From: CALHVX01 sp039198065
Lineage (GTDB): Bacteria; Pseudomonadota; Gammaproteobacteria; Pseudomonadales; Azotimanducaceae
Reading direction: 5' to 3'
Assembly: GCA_039198065.1 (NCBI GenBank)
Contig: JBCCTU010000001.1
Coordinates: forward strand, 248,001-312,000
Length of the DNA stretch: 64,000 nucleotides
Made by a program: the position numbers and the translations under genes. The first letter of the stretch is position 1. Each line of letters opens with the position of its first letter. The notes beneath the pieces were generated by a model. The model made no database searches. It worked only from the letters and a program-made list of their open reading frames with translations, and was not told the origin of the DNA. This document shows positions 17,565-27,443 of this stretch, in pieces.

Positions 17565-18846
17565 GCCTGGCGCACAGGCAGCGCTTACTGGCACCGCCGC
17601 GGCTGTTCGTTGCGAACTTTGCGATCGAGCCCTCGAGCTTCCGCCACTCGCCGCCGGTGAATCCGCGCGCTGCGATCGCTGCGGTCATCGGGTAACGACC
17701 TTCCAGGACGACATGATCCAGCGTGCGTTTGCCCTCGCCGGGTCGGGCATGCTGCTGCTGCTTGGCGCCGCTGCTTATCCGTTTCTTGGCGTCAGCAAAG
17801 AAGGCCAGGTGGTGCAGATGACGCTGTTTGACAGCGCCATGTCGCTTATCGAGTACCGCGAACCCGTGCTCGGTAGCGTGGTGTTCGTTCTAATTTTCCT
17901 GCTCCCACTGTGCCTGCTGCTTATCCAGATGCTGCTGTTGACGCTGCTGCTCTTGGGTCGCGGTGGCTGGCTGCTGAGCCTGCTTGCGCGCGCGGTGCTT
18001 TTGCTCAGTGCCTGGAATATGGTCGAGGTGTTCCTGATCGGCGTACTGGTCAGTGTGGCGAAGCTTGCCGGGCTAGCGACGGTCCAGATTGGTATCTCCT
18101 TCTGGTGCTTTCTCGGATTTACCCTTTGCACGCTGGCGGCACTGGCGATTCTCGATCCCTATCAGCTCTGGCGACAGGTCGAAAGACAACGGGGATTGCC
18201 GCGGCAAACACCACCGGTTGCTGAAGCCATGAGCTGCCATCGTTGCCACCGGCTGTTGCCGAGGGATTCCCGCGGCCAACGATGCCCCTTGTGTTTCAGT
18301 TGGGTTGCGCCGCGTTTTCCCTACAGCGTGCAACGCACGCTCGCCTATTTGCTAACGGCCATTGTGCTGTACTTGCCCGCCAATCTGTTGCCGCTGATGG
18401 TGACGACAAGTTTTGGCAGCGTTACGCGGTCAACGATAGCCGGTGGCATACTGCTGCTGTGGCAACACGGTTCCTACCCAACCGCGTTGGTCATCTTCAT
18501 CGCCTCATTGCTGGTACCGATTCTTAAGATCATCGTTCTGCTGTGGCTCTGCGCGAGCGTGATCCGCGGTCAACGGCACAGCCGGCTCGAGCGGTCGCAC
18601 CTGTACCGGGTTACCGAGTTTGTCGGTCGCTGGTCCATGGTCGATGTGTTCGTTGTTGCACTGCTTGTAGCGCTGTTTCAGTTCGGGACGCTGTTGTCAG
18701 TCGAGCCCGGCGCGGCAGCCTTGGCGTTCTGTGGGGTGGTCGTGTTTACGATGCTGGCTGCGCAGTCCTTTGATCCACGGCTGCTTTGGGATTCGGAGAC
18801 CGAGGTCGCAAGCGAAGCCGAGCTGCTCGGGTCGGTCCCACGATGA
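17521..18846 (+). CDS. pqiA: Intermembrane transport protein PqiA
   Basis: Inner-membrane part of the Pqi system for lipid transport between inner and outer membranes. The 441 residues hold two copies of a module made of a rubredoxin-like CxxC pair plus four helices: CELC...CDRCGH at about 31-56 before the first helix set, and CHRCHR...CPLC at about 239-260 before the second. ATG 17521 lies inside the PhyH gene; TTG 17545 just after AAGGGGAAAC would also leave the first cysteines intact, so the start is uncertain. Followed by pqiB with an ATGA overlap. Confidence 0.92.
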   Translation: MSKRRGNLLAQTSSEPGAQAALTGTAAAVRCELCDRALELPPLAAGESARCDRCGHRVTTFQDDMIQRAFALAGSGMLLLLGAAAYPFLGVSKEGQVVQMTLFDSAMSLIEYREPVLGSVVFVLIFLLPLCLLLIQMLLLTLLLLGRGGWLLSLLARAVLLLSAWNMVEVFLIGVLVSVAKLAGLATVQIGISFWCFLGFTLCTLAALAILDPYQLWRQVERQRGLPRQTPPVAEAMSCHRCHRLLPRDSRGQRCPLCFSWVAPRFPYSVQRTLAYLLTAIVLYLPANLLPLMVTTSFGSVTRSTIAGGILLLWQHGSYPTALVIFIASLLVPILKIIVLLWLCASVIRGQRHSRLERSHLYRVTEFVGRWSMVDVFVVALLVALFQFGTLLSVEPGAAALAFCGVVVFTMLAAQSFDPRLLWDSETEVASEAELLGSVPR

Positions 18847-20489
18847 GTGAGTCCAGTCCAGCGACGGCGCGCGTTGAGCGACGCGCGCGGGTCTCGCCGA
18901 TCTGGCTGGTACCGGTCATTGCGGTCGGCATTGGTGTGTGGATGCTGGTGCAGTCCTACCTTAACCAGGGACCGCTGGTTGAGATCGAGTTTGCCAGTGC
19001 CGAAGGGTTGGTTGCCGGGGAAACGAAAGTTCGCATGCTCGCCGTAGAGCTCGGCACCGTAACCGACGTTCGCCTCAACGACGACTTCGATGGGGTGCGG
19101 GTGCTCGCGCGCCTGGACCCTGGCGCAACCGAGCTGCTACACGTGGATTCCAAGTTCTGGGTTGTGCGACCGAGGATCGGAACCAGCGGAATATCGGGGT
19201 TATCGACGCTCCTGTCCGGTGCCTACATCGAGTTAGCACCGGGAACCGGTACACGCGGTGCACGCTCCTTCGTGGGTTTAGACGAGGTACCGCTGACACC
19301 GCCAGACACACCGGGGCTTGCGATCGAGCTGGTCTCTGACGACGCGGCATCCCTGAGTGTCGGCAGCCCGGTGCTTTACCGCGGTTGTCGTGTCGGTCGC
19401 ATCGAAGGCGCTCGGCTAGACGTCGCTACCGGTGAGTCCCGCTACAACGTCTTTATCGATGCGCCGTACAGCGATCTGGTGAACACCGCGACGCGCTTCT
19501 GGAACGCCAGCGGTATTGCCATCAGTGCGGGTGCAGGCGGCTTCGATGTGCGAACCGAGAGCCTTGAAAGCCTATTTACCGGCGGCGTTTCCTTTGCCCT
19601 CCCGGAGGGCTCGCTGCCGGGCCAGGCTGCGGAGCCTGGCGCTCAGTACCGATTGTTTTCCGACTACGAGTCGTTGGTGCGAAACCCGCACCTCTGGTCG
19701 ATCGATTATCTGCTGCTGTTCGACTCCTCCGTCCGCGGTCTTCAAGGTGGCGCACCGGTCGAGTATCGCGGTCTCCAGGTCGGGTCGGTGGTCGACGTTG
19801 CCTTCGATTACGACGGCGCGACCGACTACCTCGGGCAGGAGGCCAACTCGGCGATCCCGGTACTGATTCGGATCGAGCCCGGTTGGCTTGGGGAAGACAG
19901 CGAGTTCGCGGTACTGGAGCTGCGCGAAACGCTCGCTAAGGGGGTCGAGGAACAGCTGCGGGCGTCGCTTGCGGTGGGCAACTTACTGACCGGCGGACTG
20001 TACGTGTCCCTCGACTACTTCCCTGATGCGAAACCCGCTACGGTGACGCAGCTCGCCGGCTTTGATGTGCTACCAACGGTGGCTTCCGGGCTCGATCAGA
20101 TCGAGCAGAAGGTTGCCGGGCTGTTGTCGAAGCTCCAGGACCTGCCATTGGCGGATACGCTAGATGGCGCGAATGGGGCAATGCGCGAGGCCGCAGCGGC
20201 GCTCGATCGGGTGCAACAGTCTCTCTCCACATTGGATGAACTGCTGGTGTCGGTAAACGATTCGGCGTTGCCATCGAATCTGACGACGGTTCTGCACGAG
20301 GCACGGTCAGCGCTTGCGAGCCTCGGACCGGGTTCGCAGCTGCAGACGGAATTGACTCAGTCGCTGCGTAAACTCCAGCAAACGCTTGACGGTGCCGAGA
20401 GCGTACTCAACACCTATGAGGAGCAACCCAACGCCGTTCTGTTGCCGAAGCGACGGACCCGCGACCCGGTTCCGGGCCGTGGCCGCTGA
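18843..20489 (+). CDS. pqiB: Intermembrane transport protein PqiB (MCE-domain protein)
   Basis: Single-pass protein whose periplasmic part carries three MCE/MlaD domains that assemble into a hexameric syringe-like tube for lipid movement. In 548 residues: an N-terminal helix (about 20-39, SPIWLVPVIAVGIGVWMLV), MCE repeats beginning near VEIEFASAEGLVAGETKVRM, IELVSDDAASLSVGSPVLYRG and LLLFDSSVRGLQGGAPVEYRG, then a helical C-terminal region (about 425-530) for the needle. ATG 18843 overlaps the pqiA stop (ATGA). The frame extends 19 codons upstream, but that part lacks family similarity. Confidence 0.93.
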   Translation: MSESSPATARVERRARVSPIWLVPVIAVGIGVWMLVQSYLNQGPLVEIEFASAEGLVAGETKVRMLAVELGTVTDVRLNDDFDGVRVLARLDPGATELLHVDSKFWVVRPRIGTSGISGLSTLLSGAYIELAPGTGTRGARSFVGLDEVPLTPPDTPGLAIELVSDDAASLSVGSPVLYRGCRVGRIEGARLDVATGESRYNVFIDAPYSDLVNTATRFWNASGIAISAGAGGFDVRTESLESLFTGGVSFALPEGSLPGQAAEPGAQYRLFSDYESLVRNPHLWSIDYLLLFDSSVRGLQGGAPVEYRGLQVGSVVDVAFDYDGATDYLGQEANSAIPVLIRIEPGWLGEDSEFAVLELRETLAKGVEEQLRASLAVGNLLTGGLYVSLDYFPDAKPATVTQLAGFDVLPTVASGLDQIEQKVAGLLSKLQDLPLADTLDGANGAMREAAAALDRVQQSLSTLDELLVSVNDSALPSNLTTVLHEARSALASLGPGSQLQTELTQSLRKLQQTLDGAESVLNTYEEQPNAVLLPKRRTRDPVPGRGR

Positions 20490-21067
20490 TGGCTCCTTTG
20501 CTGAGGCGTGCGTTGCTCGCCGGCGTCCTGGCGCTGCTGACAGCGTGCGCCGCGGTACCGCTGGAACCGCGCTACTACCTGCTGCTTGATCCCGCGCCCA
20601 GCGACGCTGGCAGTGACAGAGCGGCAGCGCCGATAGAACTCGGCGTTGTGTCCCTACCCGACTACCTTGCAACCCGTGGAATCGTCGTTGCGGTCGGTAT
20701 GGAGCAGGTGCGGGCTGCAAACCAGCATCGCTGGGCCGAACCCCTGGATGTTGGCGTTGCGCGCTACCTGGGAGAGGCGCTGCGGGGTCGGCTGGCTGAA
20801 AATGGCGCGGATGCGGGCCGTGAAGCAGCGAGCGGCGGTGCGCTGCGATTGGACCTGACCATCCAACGTCTCCACGGCAGTACCGCCGGTCCGTTGGTGC
20901 TCACGCTGGACTGGGTACTGCGGGGGCGAACCGGCGAGGAACAGGCGCAGGGTCGCTTTGTGCACCGCGTTGAGCAGCGCCAGCCGGGGTATCCGGCCCT
21001 TGTGCAGGCGCACCGCGCAGCACTCGATGCGTTTGCTGCCGAGCTTCCGCTCAGCTCGATCCCTTGA
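20489..21067 (+). CDS. pqiC: PqiC-like outer-membrane lipoprotein (ABC-type transport auxiliary family)
   Basis: Predicted to cap the PqiB tube at the outer membrane. The 192 residues begin with a lipoprotein signal ending in the lipobox LLTAC, followed by PRYYLLLDP, the start of the PqiC/DUF330 domain. VVSLPDYLATRGIVV and RWAEPLDVGVARYLGEAL are typical. The start overlaps the pqiB stop (TGATG), completing a three-gene operon. Its last 17 bases overlap the end of the convergent MFS gene. Confidence 0.88.
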   Translation: MAPLLRRALLAGVLALLTACAAVPLEPRYYLLLDPAPSDAGSDRAAAPIELGVVSLPDYLATRGIVVAVGMEQVRAANQHRWAEPLDVGVARYLGEALRGRLAENGADAGREAASGGALRLDLTIQRLHGSTAGPLVLTLDWVLRGRTGEEQAQGRFVHRVEQRQPGYPALVQAHRAALDAFAAELPLSSIP

Positions 21068-22334
21068 GCAGGGCCTGCTCACCGGGGAGCGTGGGTTTCC
21101 GGGCCGCTGCGAAGCAGGCGGCGCCTACGAGACAGATCGCTGCGAGAACCTGAAGCCCTGCCGCCGTCGTCCCCGTTGCTTCCGTGAGATAGGCAACGAT
21201 CAAGGGGCCGCTCATAGTTCCGAACATTACGATCAGCGAACTGAATCCGAGAATCGTGCCGAAGGCGCTGGCACCGAAGTAGTCGGCCCGCAGCGCGATC
21301 ATCTGCGGGCCCCGGGTACCCCAGGCCAGCCCGTGCAGCACGGCGAACAGCCAGACCTCCGGCGTTGTCGATGCCTGCGCCAGTACCAGCAACGCAGCGC
21401 CATGCAGCAGCATGCAGGCTGTGCAGAGCCAGCGCTTACTGAAGCGATCGCCAAGGTAACCGCCACTGAGCTGCCCAACGATTTGGAATCCGGTGACTAG
21501 CGAGACCACCAGGCTCGCCTCGGTGAGCGAGTACTTCAGCGTGATCGTCAGGTGCGTAATGAGGTGAACGAGCAGCGCCGCAACAGCCAGCAGCGCTATG
21601 GCGTGCCCGAAGGAGATTAACCAGAAGGCGCGCGTAGCCAAGGCCTGTCGGGCGGTAAAACTAACGTCGCTCGCAGCGGCTGCGGTGGAATCGGTGGTTG
21701 AGCTTAGGGCGCCGTCGACGACGTCACCGACATCTCCGGGCCGATGATGGATTCGCTGGACCAGCGGGATACCGACGATCAGTACTACCCAGCCGGACAC
21801 GAACGCGGTCGTGCGCCAACCCCAAACCTCCAGTAGCCAGACGATCACCGGCAGACCGATCCCGCCGAGCGAATAGCCCATCTGCGATACGGCGACGGCG
21901 GTCGAGCGATAGCGCTGAAACCAGTTCACCAACGACACCATGAGCGTTGCAAAGCCACCGAGACTTGAACCGACGGCAATCAGCGCTAGTGCTGTGAAGA
22001 ATCCGAGCACCGTCTCGATCTGACTGAACAGCATGAAGCCAAGGCCGAACAGCACCATGCCGATCGACAAAATCAGTCGCGGGCCGTAGCGGTCTACGAG
22101 CCAGCCCTGCAGCGGGCCGAGGATGCCGCTCTCTAAGCGCGTCAACGCAAAGGCCCAGGAAAAGACGATGGGGCTCCAACCAAACTCGTCGTTTAGCAGC
22201 ACCAGATAGGCACCGTAGGACTGCATCCAAAGCAAACTGCCAAGGAGCTGCACGTTGGCGCTGGTGAGTACCAACCACCAACCGCGATAGATGCGACCGT
22301 TGGGCGCGATCATGGCGCGGAAGCCGTCGATCAT
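21051..22334 (-). CDS. MFS transporter (OFA/monocarboxylate-like)
   Basis: Twelve-helix major facilitator of 427 residues. The first half has YGAYLVLLNDEFGWSP, GPLQGWLVDRYGPRLIL (the conserved loop 2-3 motif) and the second half GGYLGDRFSKRW. The long central loop with about 20 Ala/Ser/Asp residues separates the two six-helix bundles. Architecture resembles the oxalate/formate and monocarboxylate group, but the substrate cannot be read. It starts with an ATGA overlap after a DUF938 methyltransferase gene on the same strand. Confidence 0.85.
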   Translation of the reverse strand: MIDGFRAMIAPNGRIYRGWWLVLTSANVQLLGSLLWMQSYGAYLVLLNDEFGWSPIVFSWAFALTRLESGILGPLQGWLVDRYGPRLILSIGMVLFGLGFMLFSQIETVLGFFTALALIAVGSSLGGFATLMVSLVNWFQRYRSTAVAVSQMGYSLGGIGLPVIVWLLEVWGWRTTAFVSGWVVLIVGIPLVQRIHHRPGDVGDVVDGALSSTTDSTAAAASDVSFTARQALATRAFWLISFGHAIALLAVAALLVHLITHLTITLKYSLTEASLVVSLVTGFQIVGQLSGGYLGDRFSKRWLCTACMLLHGAALLVLAQASTTPEVWLFAVLHGLAWGTRGPQMIALRADYFGASAFGTILGFSSLIVMFGTMSGPLIVAYLTEATGTTAAGLQVLAAICLVGAACFAAARKPTLPGEQALLKGSS

Positions 22335-23038
22335 GATGCGCTACGGTCGAAGGTCAGCAACCAGTTGTTGGCGGGCATGGGTAACCGCTCGATGAGCGTC
22401 AATCGTTCCTGTGAGGCTGCGCCCAGCAGATCCTCCAGATTACGGATACCCCAGCTCGGGTCCCGAGCTCGAAGGCTTGCATCAAAGCGAGCGTCCCCAG
22501 CTGAGGTGAAGCAACCGGCGATACGAAAGGGGCCGTAGATCAATAGCCGGCCGTCCTCGCTTAAGAACTGGCCAGCGCCCTGAAACACCGCCGCGATGCA
22601 TTCCATAGGACTGATGTGCAGCAGGTTTGCGGTATAGATCGCCTGGACCTGCGTAACGGGCCAGGGGTGCTCCCGTACGTCCAGTCGGATGGGGTCGAGC
22701 AGTCGGGGTGTGGTCCGCTGCTCGGAACGCAGCGCTTCGAGGTACGCAGGACCGTGCTCGAGTACCCGCAGGTCGACATCACTCGGCTGCCAACTCAACG
22801 CGACGTGTTCGTTGCAAAACCGTTGGGCGTGCTGGAGTCCTCCGCAAGCCAGCTCCAGCACGCGGCCGTTGCTGGGCAAACGCGAAGCAAGGGCCGCGGC
22901 GATGGCGGCTTCGTTGCGTGCGGCAGCAGGGCTGTGAAGCATGCTTTCGAAGTGTTCGATGACCTTCGCCGACGCCATGAGTGAGGACTTGCTGCTGCGG
23001 GACGCGCAGCCTACCGAATATCGGCCGGGCTGTGCCAT
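22331..23038 (-). CDS. DUF938 family SAM-dependent methyltransferase-like protein
   Basis: The family matches class I methyltransferases, substrate unknown. In 235 residues the signature segments appear in order: SPAAARNEAAI, RVLELACGGLQHAQRF (SAM loop), LSWQPSDVD, IYTANLLHISPMECIAAVF, GRLLIYGPFRIAGCFTS, RDPSWGIRNLEDL and MPANNWLLTF. ATG 23038 has AAGGGA at good spacing and gives a 20-residue leader; Met21 would be closer to the usual family start. It overlaps the MFS gene by four bases, so the two form a transcription unit. Confidence 0.88.
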   Translation of the reverse strand: MAQPGRYSVGCASRSSKSSLMASAKVIEHFESMLHSPAAARNEAAIAAALASRLPSNGRVLELACGGLQHAQRFCNEHVALSWQPSDVDLRVLEHGPAYLEALRSEQRTTPRLLDPIRLDVREHPWPVTQVQAIYTANLLHISPMECIAAVFQGAGQFLSEDGRLLIYGPFRIAGCFTSAGDARFDASLRARDPSWGIRNLEDLLGAASQERLTLIERLPMPANNWLLTFDRSAS

Positions 23039-23101
23039 GGCGGTCCCTTGAGCGATGCGGATGGCGTTTTCGAACCTGCCGGTGCTTGCTAGGCTGCAGC
23101 G

Positions 23102-24013
23102 ATGCAGGATGCCATGACGCCGCTACACGATCAGATCTTTCGGGGCGAGGTTCCCTTCCGCTGGCAGCACGTTGATCTGACCGAGCCGGCCGTCAAGTCC
23201 TGGCTCGACGCCGCCGGAGTGCCGGAACCGATCGTCGATACCTTGGTGCGCGAAGACACGCGTCCGCGGGTGCTCAGTTTCGCTGCGGGGCTGGCGCTGA
23301 ACCTGCGTTCCGTCAACGCTAACCCCGGGGCGGATCCTGAGGACATGGTGGCGCTGAGGGTTTGGTTGACCTCGGATCGGGTGCTCAGCGGACGCCTGCG
23401 GCGGGTCCAGGCGATAGACGATTTTCTTGCGGTGCAGGACTCCGGCATGCCCCTTGATCGCCCTGGAGTGTGGCTCGTCCAACTGCTAACGCTGATCACC
23501 GATCGAATCGGCGAACAGGTCGAACGCTACGATGATGCGCTGTACGCCCTCGAAGAACAGGTCGAGACCCTTGATAGCAATCGTCGCGTGCTCGCGCTAC
23601 GGCGTGACGCAGCGGCGACCCGTCGGTTTTTGCTGCCGCAGCGCGAAGCGTTGGAAACGCTACTGCGCATCGATTCCGCGTTGCTCAATGATACCGATCG
23701 GTTTGCCGTGCGTGAGCAATCGGATCGCCTAAGTCGGTTTCTCGAAGACCTGGAGCTGATGCGCGAGCGCGCGCTTGTGCTCCAGGAACAGTTACTGAAT
23801 CGCGTCGCCCAGCTGCAGAACCAGCGGGCCTATGTGTTGAGTCTGGTTGCAACCGTGTTCCTGCCCCTTGGTTTTGTGACCGGCCTCTTCGGCGTAAATC
23901 TCGGCGGCATGCCGGGCACGGATCAGGCGCACGCCTTCCTCTGGCTGTGCGTGACGCTCGTCGTGGGCGCCGTTTGTTTGCTGCTTGTGCTGCGCTGGCG
24001 TCGGTGGCTTTAG
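23102..24013 (+). CDS. CorA-family transporter, ZntB-like
   Basis: Pentameric inner-membrane cation channel/transporter. The 303 residues show a cytoplasmic alpha/beta N-terminal domain, a long helical stalk (about 140-245) and two C-terminal helices with the pore signature GVNLGGMPG between them. Having GVN rather than the GMN of CorA points to the ZntB branch, associated with zinc. ATG 23102 is followed by a second in-frame Met at residue 5. It is convergent with the mechanosensitive channel gene. Zinc is also suggested by the ZnuD-like receptor 4 kb away. Confidence 0.88.
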   Translation: MQDAMTPLHDQIFRGEVPFRWQHVDLTEPAVKSWLDAAGVPEPIVDTLVREDTRPRVLSFAAGLALNLRSVNANPGADPEDMVALRVWLTSDRVLSGRLRRVQAIDDFLAVQDSGMPLDRPGVWLVQLLTLITDRIGEQVERYDDALYALEEQVETLDSNRRVLALRRDAAATRRFLLPQREALETLLRIDSALLNDTDRFAVREQSDRLSRFLEDLELMRERALVLQEQLLNRVAQLQNQRAYVLSLVATVFLPLGFVTGLFGVNLGGMPGTDQAHAFLWLCVTLVVGAVCLLLVLRWRRWL

Positions 24014-24024
24014 CGCAGGTTGGC

Positions 24025-27000
24025 TTATTCGTCTCGACTGGGTGGGCCGGGTGTGGTGCTGCCGGTTCCAGGCTTGCCGTCCACCAGTACGATCTCCAGT
24101 GGCTTCGGATCGAAGTGGATGTCGCGTTGGGGGAACGAGATTTCGATACCCAGCTCGCGAAAGCGTGCATCGATGGCTTTGTGAAGATCGTGGCGCACCG
24201 CCACGCTGTCGCCGAGGCCGGCAACGAAAACACGCAACTCAAAGCCAAGTGAGTTGTCGCCAAAGCTGAGAAACAGAACGGACGGGGTGGGATCATCGAG
24301 CACTTTGGGGTGTTCGATAGCGATCTCCCGCAGCGTCTGCTCGGCCAGTTCAACGTTGGAGCCATAGGCAACGCCGACATAGACGATGGCCCGAGTGATC
24401 GGATCGGTGAGCGTCCAGTTGGTGAGTCGTTCGGTAATGAATGCTTTGTTTGGGATGAGGATCTCGCGCCGGTCCCAATCGGTAATGGTGGTCGCGCGGA
24501 TGCGGATGCGGCTGACGACCCCGGTTTGGTCGCCGATGGTTACCACGTCGCCGAGGCGCACCGGACGCTCGAACAGAATCAGCAGGCCGCTGATGAAGTT
24601 GGCAACGATTTCCTGCAGACCAAAGCCCAGCCCAACGCTAAGAGCGGCAACCAGCCATTGCAGCTTGGACCATTGCGCGCCAAGCAGCTGCAGCACGGTA
24701 ACGGCACCGGCGATGACAATGATGTAGCTCGTGACCGAAGTGATCGCGTAGCCGGTACCGGGCGACAGAGGCAGACGGTTGAGGACCGCGGCCTCTAGCG
24801 TTCCGGGGATATTGGAGACACTGATCCAAGCGACGACGGCCACAACGATTGCCATCAGCAGGTGCCAGAGCGTGACCGGACTACGAACGGAAACCCCGTC
24901 GATGTCTTCAGTGATGTGCCACAGGGGAACGGACTGCAACGGCTCGAACACCACCGGAAAGTCTGCCCAGATTGCCGCTACGGCGAGGACCGCAACCGTC
25001 ACCATCACGAGCCGGGCCAGGGCGCGCGTCTGGGAACTGATGGTCTGGAGGTCGATGCGGTCGATTTCGACGTTCATCGTGCCTTCCTCGGTTTCCGTCT
25101 GTAAGCCCGCGGGTTCGTTGGTGAGCAGCGCTGCGCGTTTCTCGCGAGCCCGATCGAGGGCGATGCGACGCTCCTGGATCGAGAAGGCTCGCAGCGTCAA
25201 CGCGTACAGATACAGCACACCGATGAGCGCACCAACGGTATGCAACAGCCGGGTGCCGAGCAGGTCTGCCGAGTAGTGATAGCCAAGGGCGCTGAGGAGG
25301 AGCAACGCGCCGGCGATGGCAACGAGCAGCAGCGCGAGCCAGCGCGGGTAGCGCCAGGCTGAGTCGTCGGGAGCGCGACGGTAAAAGCCCGTGCCGGCGA
25401 GAAGGAGCAGCACAAGTGCGGCGATGAGCCCAAGGCGACCGAGGTTACTGGCAAGCTCGGAGTCTGCACCGGTGGTCAGCGCGTGCGCCAGGCCGACGGC
25501 GACTAGAAAGCCGGGCAAGAGCCACCGGAGCCAGTATCGAAGTCGTTGGATGAGCGGTTCCGACCAACGAAAATGCAGCAGCACGAGCCCCTGATCACGC
25601 ATCGACTGGCGCAGGAACATGAGCACCAGAAACAACGCGGCAAGACTCCAGGACGTCGTTATCAGAGCGTTGCCGTCTTCGTTTGTCAGGCTCAACACCA
25701 GTGCCGGCAGAGCAAGAAGTAGCGGTAAGGGCAGCGCCATCAGCGTCGTGAGCCAGAGTGCTCGAAAGGTTAGGCTCATGCGATCGCGCTGAACGCGCCC
25801 CACGTTCGCACCCATGGCCTTCAGTTCGTTTATGTGTTTGCGTCGCGACAGTTGCAGCGCAGCGGCGAGCCCCAGGATTCCAACGATCAACGGCAGGGTT
25901 GTTAACGATAAGGGGACGCGGGACAGGATGCCGGCGAGGGATGCCGGGCTCGACAGCGCGAGCAGTTGCTCACCGGCGGTGAGTAAGGTTGCTGGGCTCA
26001 ACAGCGCTGCACTTCGCGTCCACAGCAGGTTGCCGTCGAGCAGTCGCTTCAGGGCCTGGCGTACCGTGCGCAGTTCCATGGTTGAGGCGCTGGTGCTCGC
26101 CAAACGCTCGGTGTTTGCCGCGTAGCCGTCTGACAGCTGCTCGAGCAACGAACGTCGCTGAGCAAGAGCGCCGGTCGCGATGCTTTGAAGTTCCGCATCG
26201 TCCGTGGCAACCAGGTCTGCGGTCGACGCACCCCAGGCAGCCTGGATCGCGTCGAGCAGCTCGAACTGGCGCAGCTCCGCTTCGGCGAGCTGCTGTTGCA
26301 GTGGCCGAAGATTGGTCAGGGTCTGCGATTCCGCGTTGAGTGCGGCTCGCTGGCGAAGCAGCGATGCACCCCGGGCGGGGGAGTTTGCGAGCCCTCCCCG
26401 CTCCAGCTGCGCGGTCAGATTGGACTCGAGGGTTCGCAGACGCTCCAGGGATTCCTCGACCCGGTCGCTTTGAACATTGATGCGGCGCTGAACAATGGCG
26501 ACGGAGCGCAGCTCATCGGCGAGCTTCTGGTTTTCGGCAATCCAGGTTCTGAGCGTGGCGGGACCATCCGCGCGGCTAACCCTCGCCGTGAGTTCTACCG
26601 CTCGAGCGCGTTCCTGTTCTGCACTTCCCAGGGTTCGTGCCAGATCGTTTGCGAGCAGCCTATCGAGGTCGCGGCGAGCCGTGTCGATCAGCTCCGTCAA
26701 CACCTCGAGCTCCTGCCGCGCCTGGCTCTGCTGCTCGTTGCGGCTCGCTAAACGTCGTTCCAGATAAGTCACTCGTTGTCTGGCTTGTGCAGCCTGCGCG
26801 TCGAACAGCGTCGAGGCGGCGGCCTGACTGAGCGGCGCGGACTCGGAGGTTTCAACCGGTGCGAGTGCATCGAGGTTCGTCCGTGCCTTGGCGAGCTCCT
26901 GGGGGAGATCTGAACCGAGCAGCTCTCGTAGCCTTTGCTCGAGTGTCGATTGACGAGTCTGATACCTCGCCAACCGGGCACGGCTGTCGGCAATGCGCTG

Positions 27001-27402
27001 TTCAAGCTCTTCCGGGCTCAAGGGCTCCGTGGGCAAGCGCGCTAACGCCTGTTGATCCACCAGCTCATCGTTGAGGGCGGCGAGGCGTTCGCTCGCGGTC
27101 TCAAGTTCCGCTTCCAGTTCGCCAAGCCGTTTGCGACCCGCTGCTTCGGCAAGCTGGCGCTGGCGAGCGCGATTTAACAAGGCGAGAGCCGTCGCTTCGT
27201 CGCTTCCGTCGACGGGGGAAAGCGCTTGAAGTGCGGCGATTCGGGCATCCAGCGCCGTTGCGGCTGCGTCTTCAGCACCGACGGCGACAGGGCTCGCGCA
27301 CCAGCAGAACAGCGTTAACAGGGTACCGAGGAAAGCTTGCGTGGTGGGTAGAACCCGAAGGAGCAACCGTGGGTGGTCGGACCAACGTGAAGAGCGCGTC
27401 AT
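24025..27402 (-). CDS. Large mechanosensitive channel, MscK/KefA type
   Basis: Osmotic-release channel of 1125 residues. It has a signal peptide (TFLGTLLT-like hydrophobic run to SPVAVGAE), a periplasmic coiled-coil region (about 50-470, Leu/Arg/Gln-rich heptads), and around eleven membrane helices (about 480-900). The C-terminal MscS domain includes LQEIVANFISGLLILFERPV and DVVTIGDQTGVVSRIRIRAT. The N- and C-domain lengths match MscK/YjeP rather than the 280-residue MscS. ATG 27402 places the signal peptide properly; a longer frame begins at 27465. It diverges from the His-rich gene with 41 bases between. Confidence 0.9.
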   Translation of the reverse strand: MTRSSRWSDHPRLLLRVLPTTQAFLGTLLTLFCWCASPVAVGAEDAAATALDARIAALQALSPVDGSDEATALALLNRARQRQLAEAAGRKRLGELEAELETASERLAALNDELVDQQALARLPTEPLSPEELEQRIADSRARLARYQTRQSTLEQRLRELLGSDLPQELAKARTNLDALAPVETSESAPLSQAAASTLFDAQAAQARQRVTYLERRLASRNEQQSQARQELEVLTELIDTARRDLDRLLANDLARTLGSAEQERARAVELTARVSRADGPATLRTWIAENQKLADELRSVAIVQRRINVQSDRVEESLERLRTLESNLTAQLERGGLANSPARGASLLRQRAALNAESQTLTNLRPLQQQLAEAELRQFELLDAIQAAWGASTADLVATDDAELQSIATGALAQRRSLLEQLSDGYAANTERLASTSASTMELRTVRQALKRLLDGNLLWTRSAALLSPATLLTAGEQLLALSSPASLAGILSRVPLSLTTLPLIVGILGLAAALQLSRRKHINELKAMGANVGRVQRDRMSLTFRALWLTTLMALPLPLLLALPALVLSLTNEDGNALITTSWSLAALFLVLMFLRQSMRDQGLVLLHFRWSEPLIQRLRYWLRWLLPGFLVAVGLAHALTTGADSELASNLGRLGLIAALVLLLLAGTGFYRRAPDDSAWRYPRWLALLLVAIAGALLLLSALGYHYSADLLGTRLLHTVGALIGVLYLYALTLRAFSIQERRIALDRAREKRAALLTNEPAGLQTETEEGTMNVEIDRIDLQTISSQTRALARLVMVTVAVLAVAAIWADFPVVFEPLQSVPLWHITEDIDGVSVRSPVTLWHLLMAIVVAVVAWISVSNIPGTLEAAVLNRLPLSPGTGYAITSVTSYIIVIAGAVTVLQLLGAQWSKLQWLVAALSVGLGFGLQEIVANFISGLLILFERPVRLGDVVTIGDQTGVVSRIRIRATTITDWDRREILIPNKAFITERLTNWTLTDPITRAIVYVGVAYGSNVELAEQTLREIAIEHPKVLDDPTPSVLFLSFGDNSLGFELRVFVAGLGDSVAVRHDLHKAIDARFRELGIEISFPQRDIHFDPKPLEIVLVDGKPGTGSTTPGPPSRDE

Positions 27403-27443
27403 AAAAGTTGTGTTGCTGGCTACCGGTTCATAGACTGCGCGCC

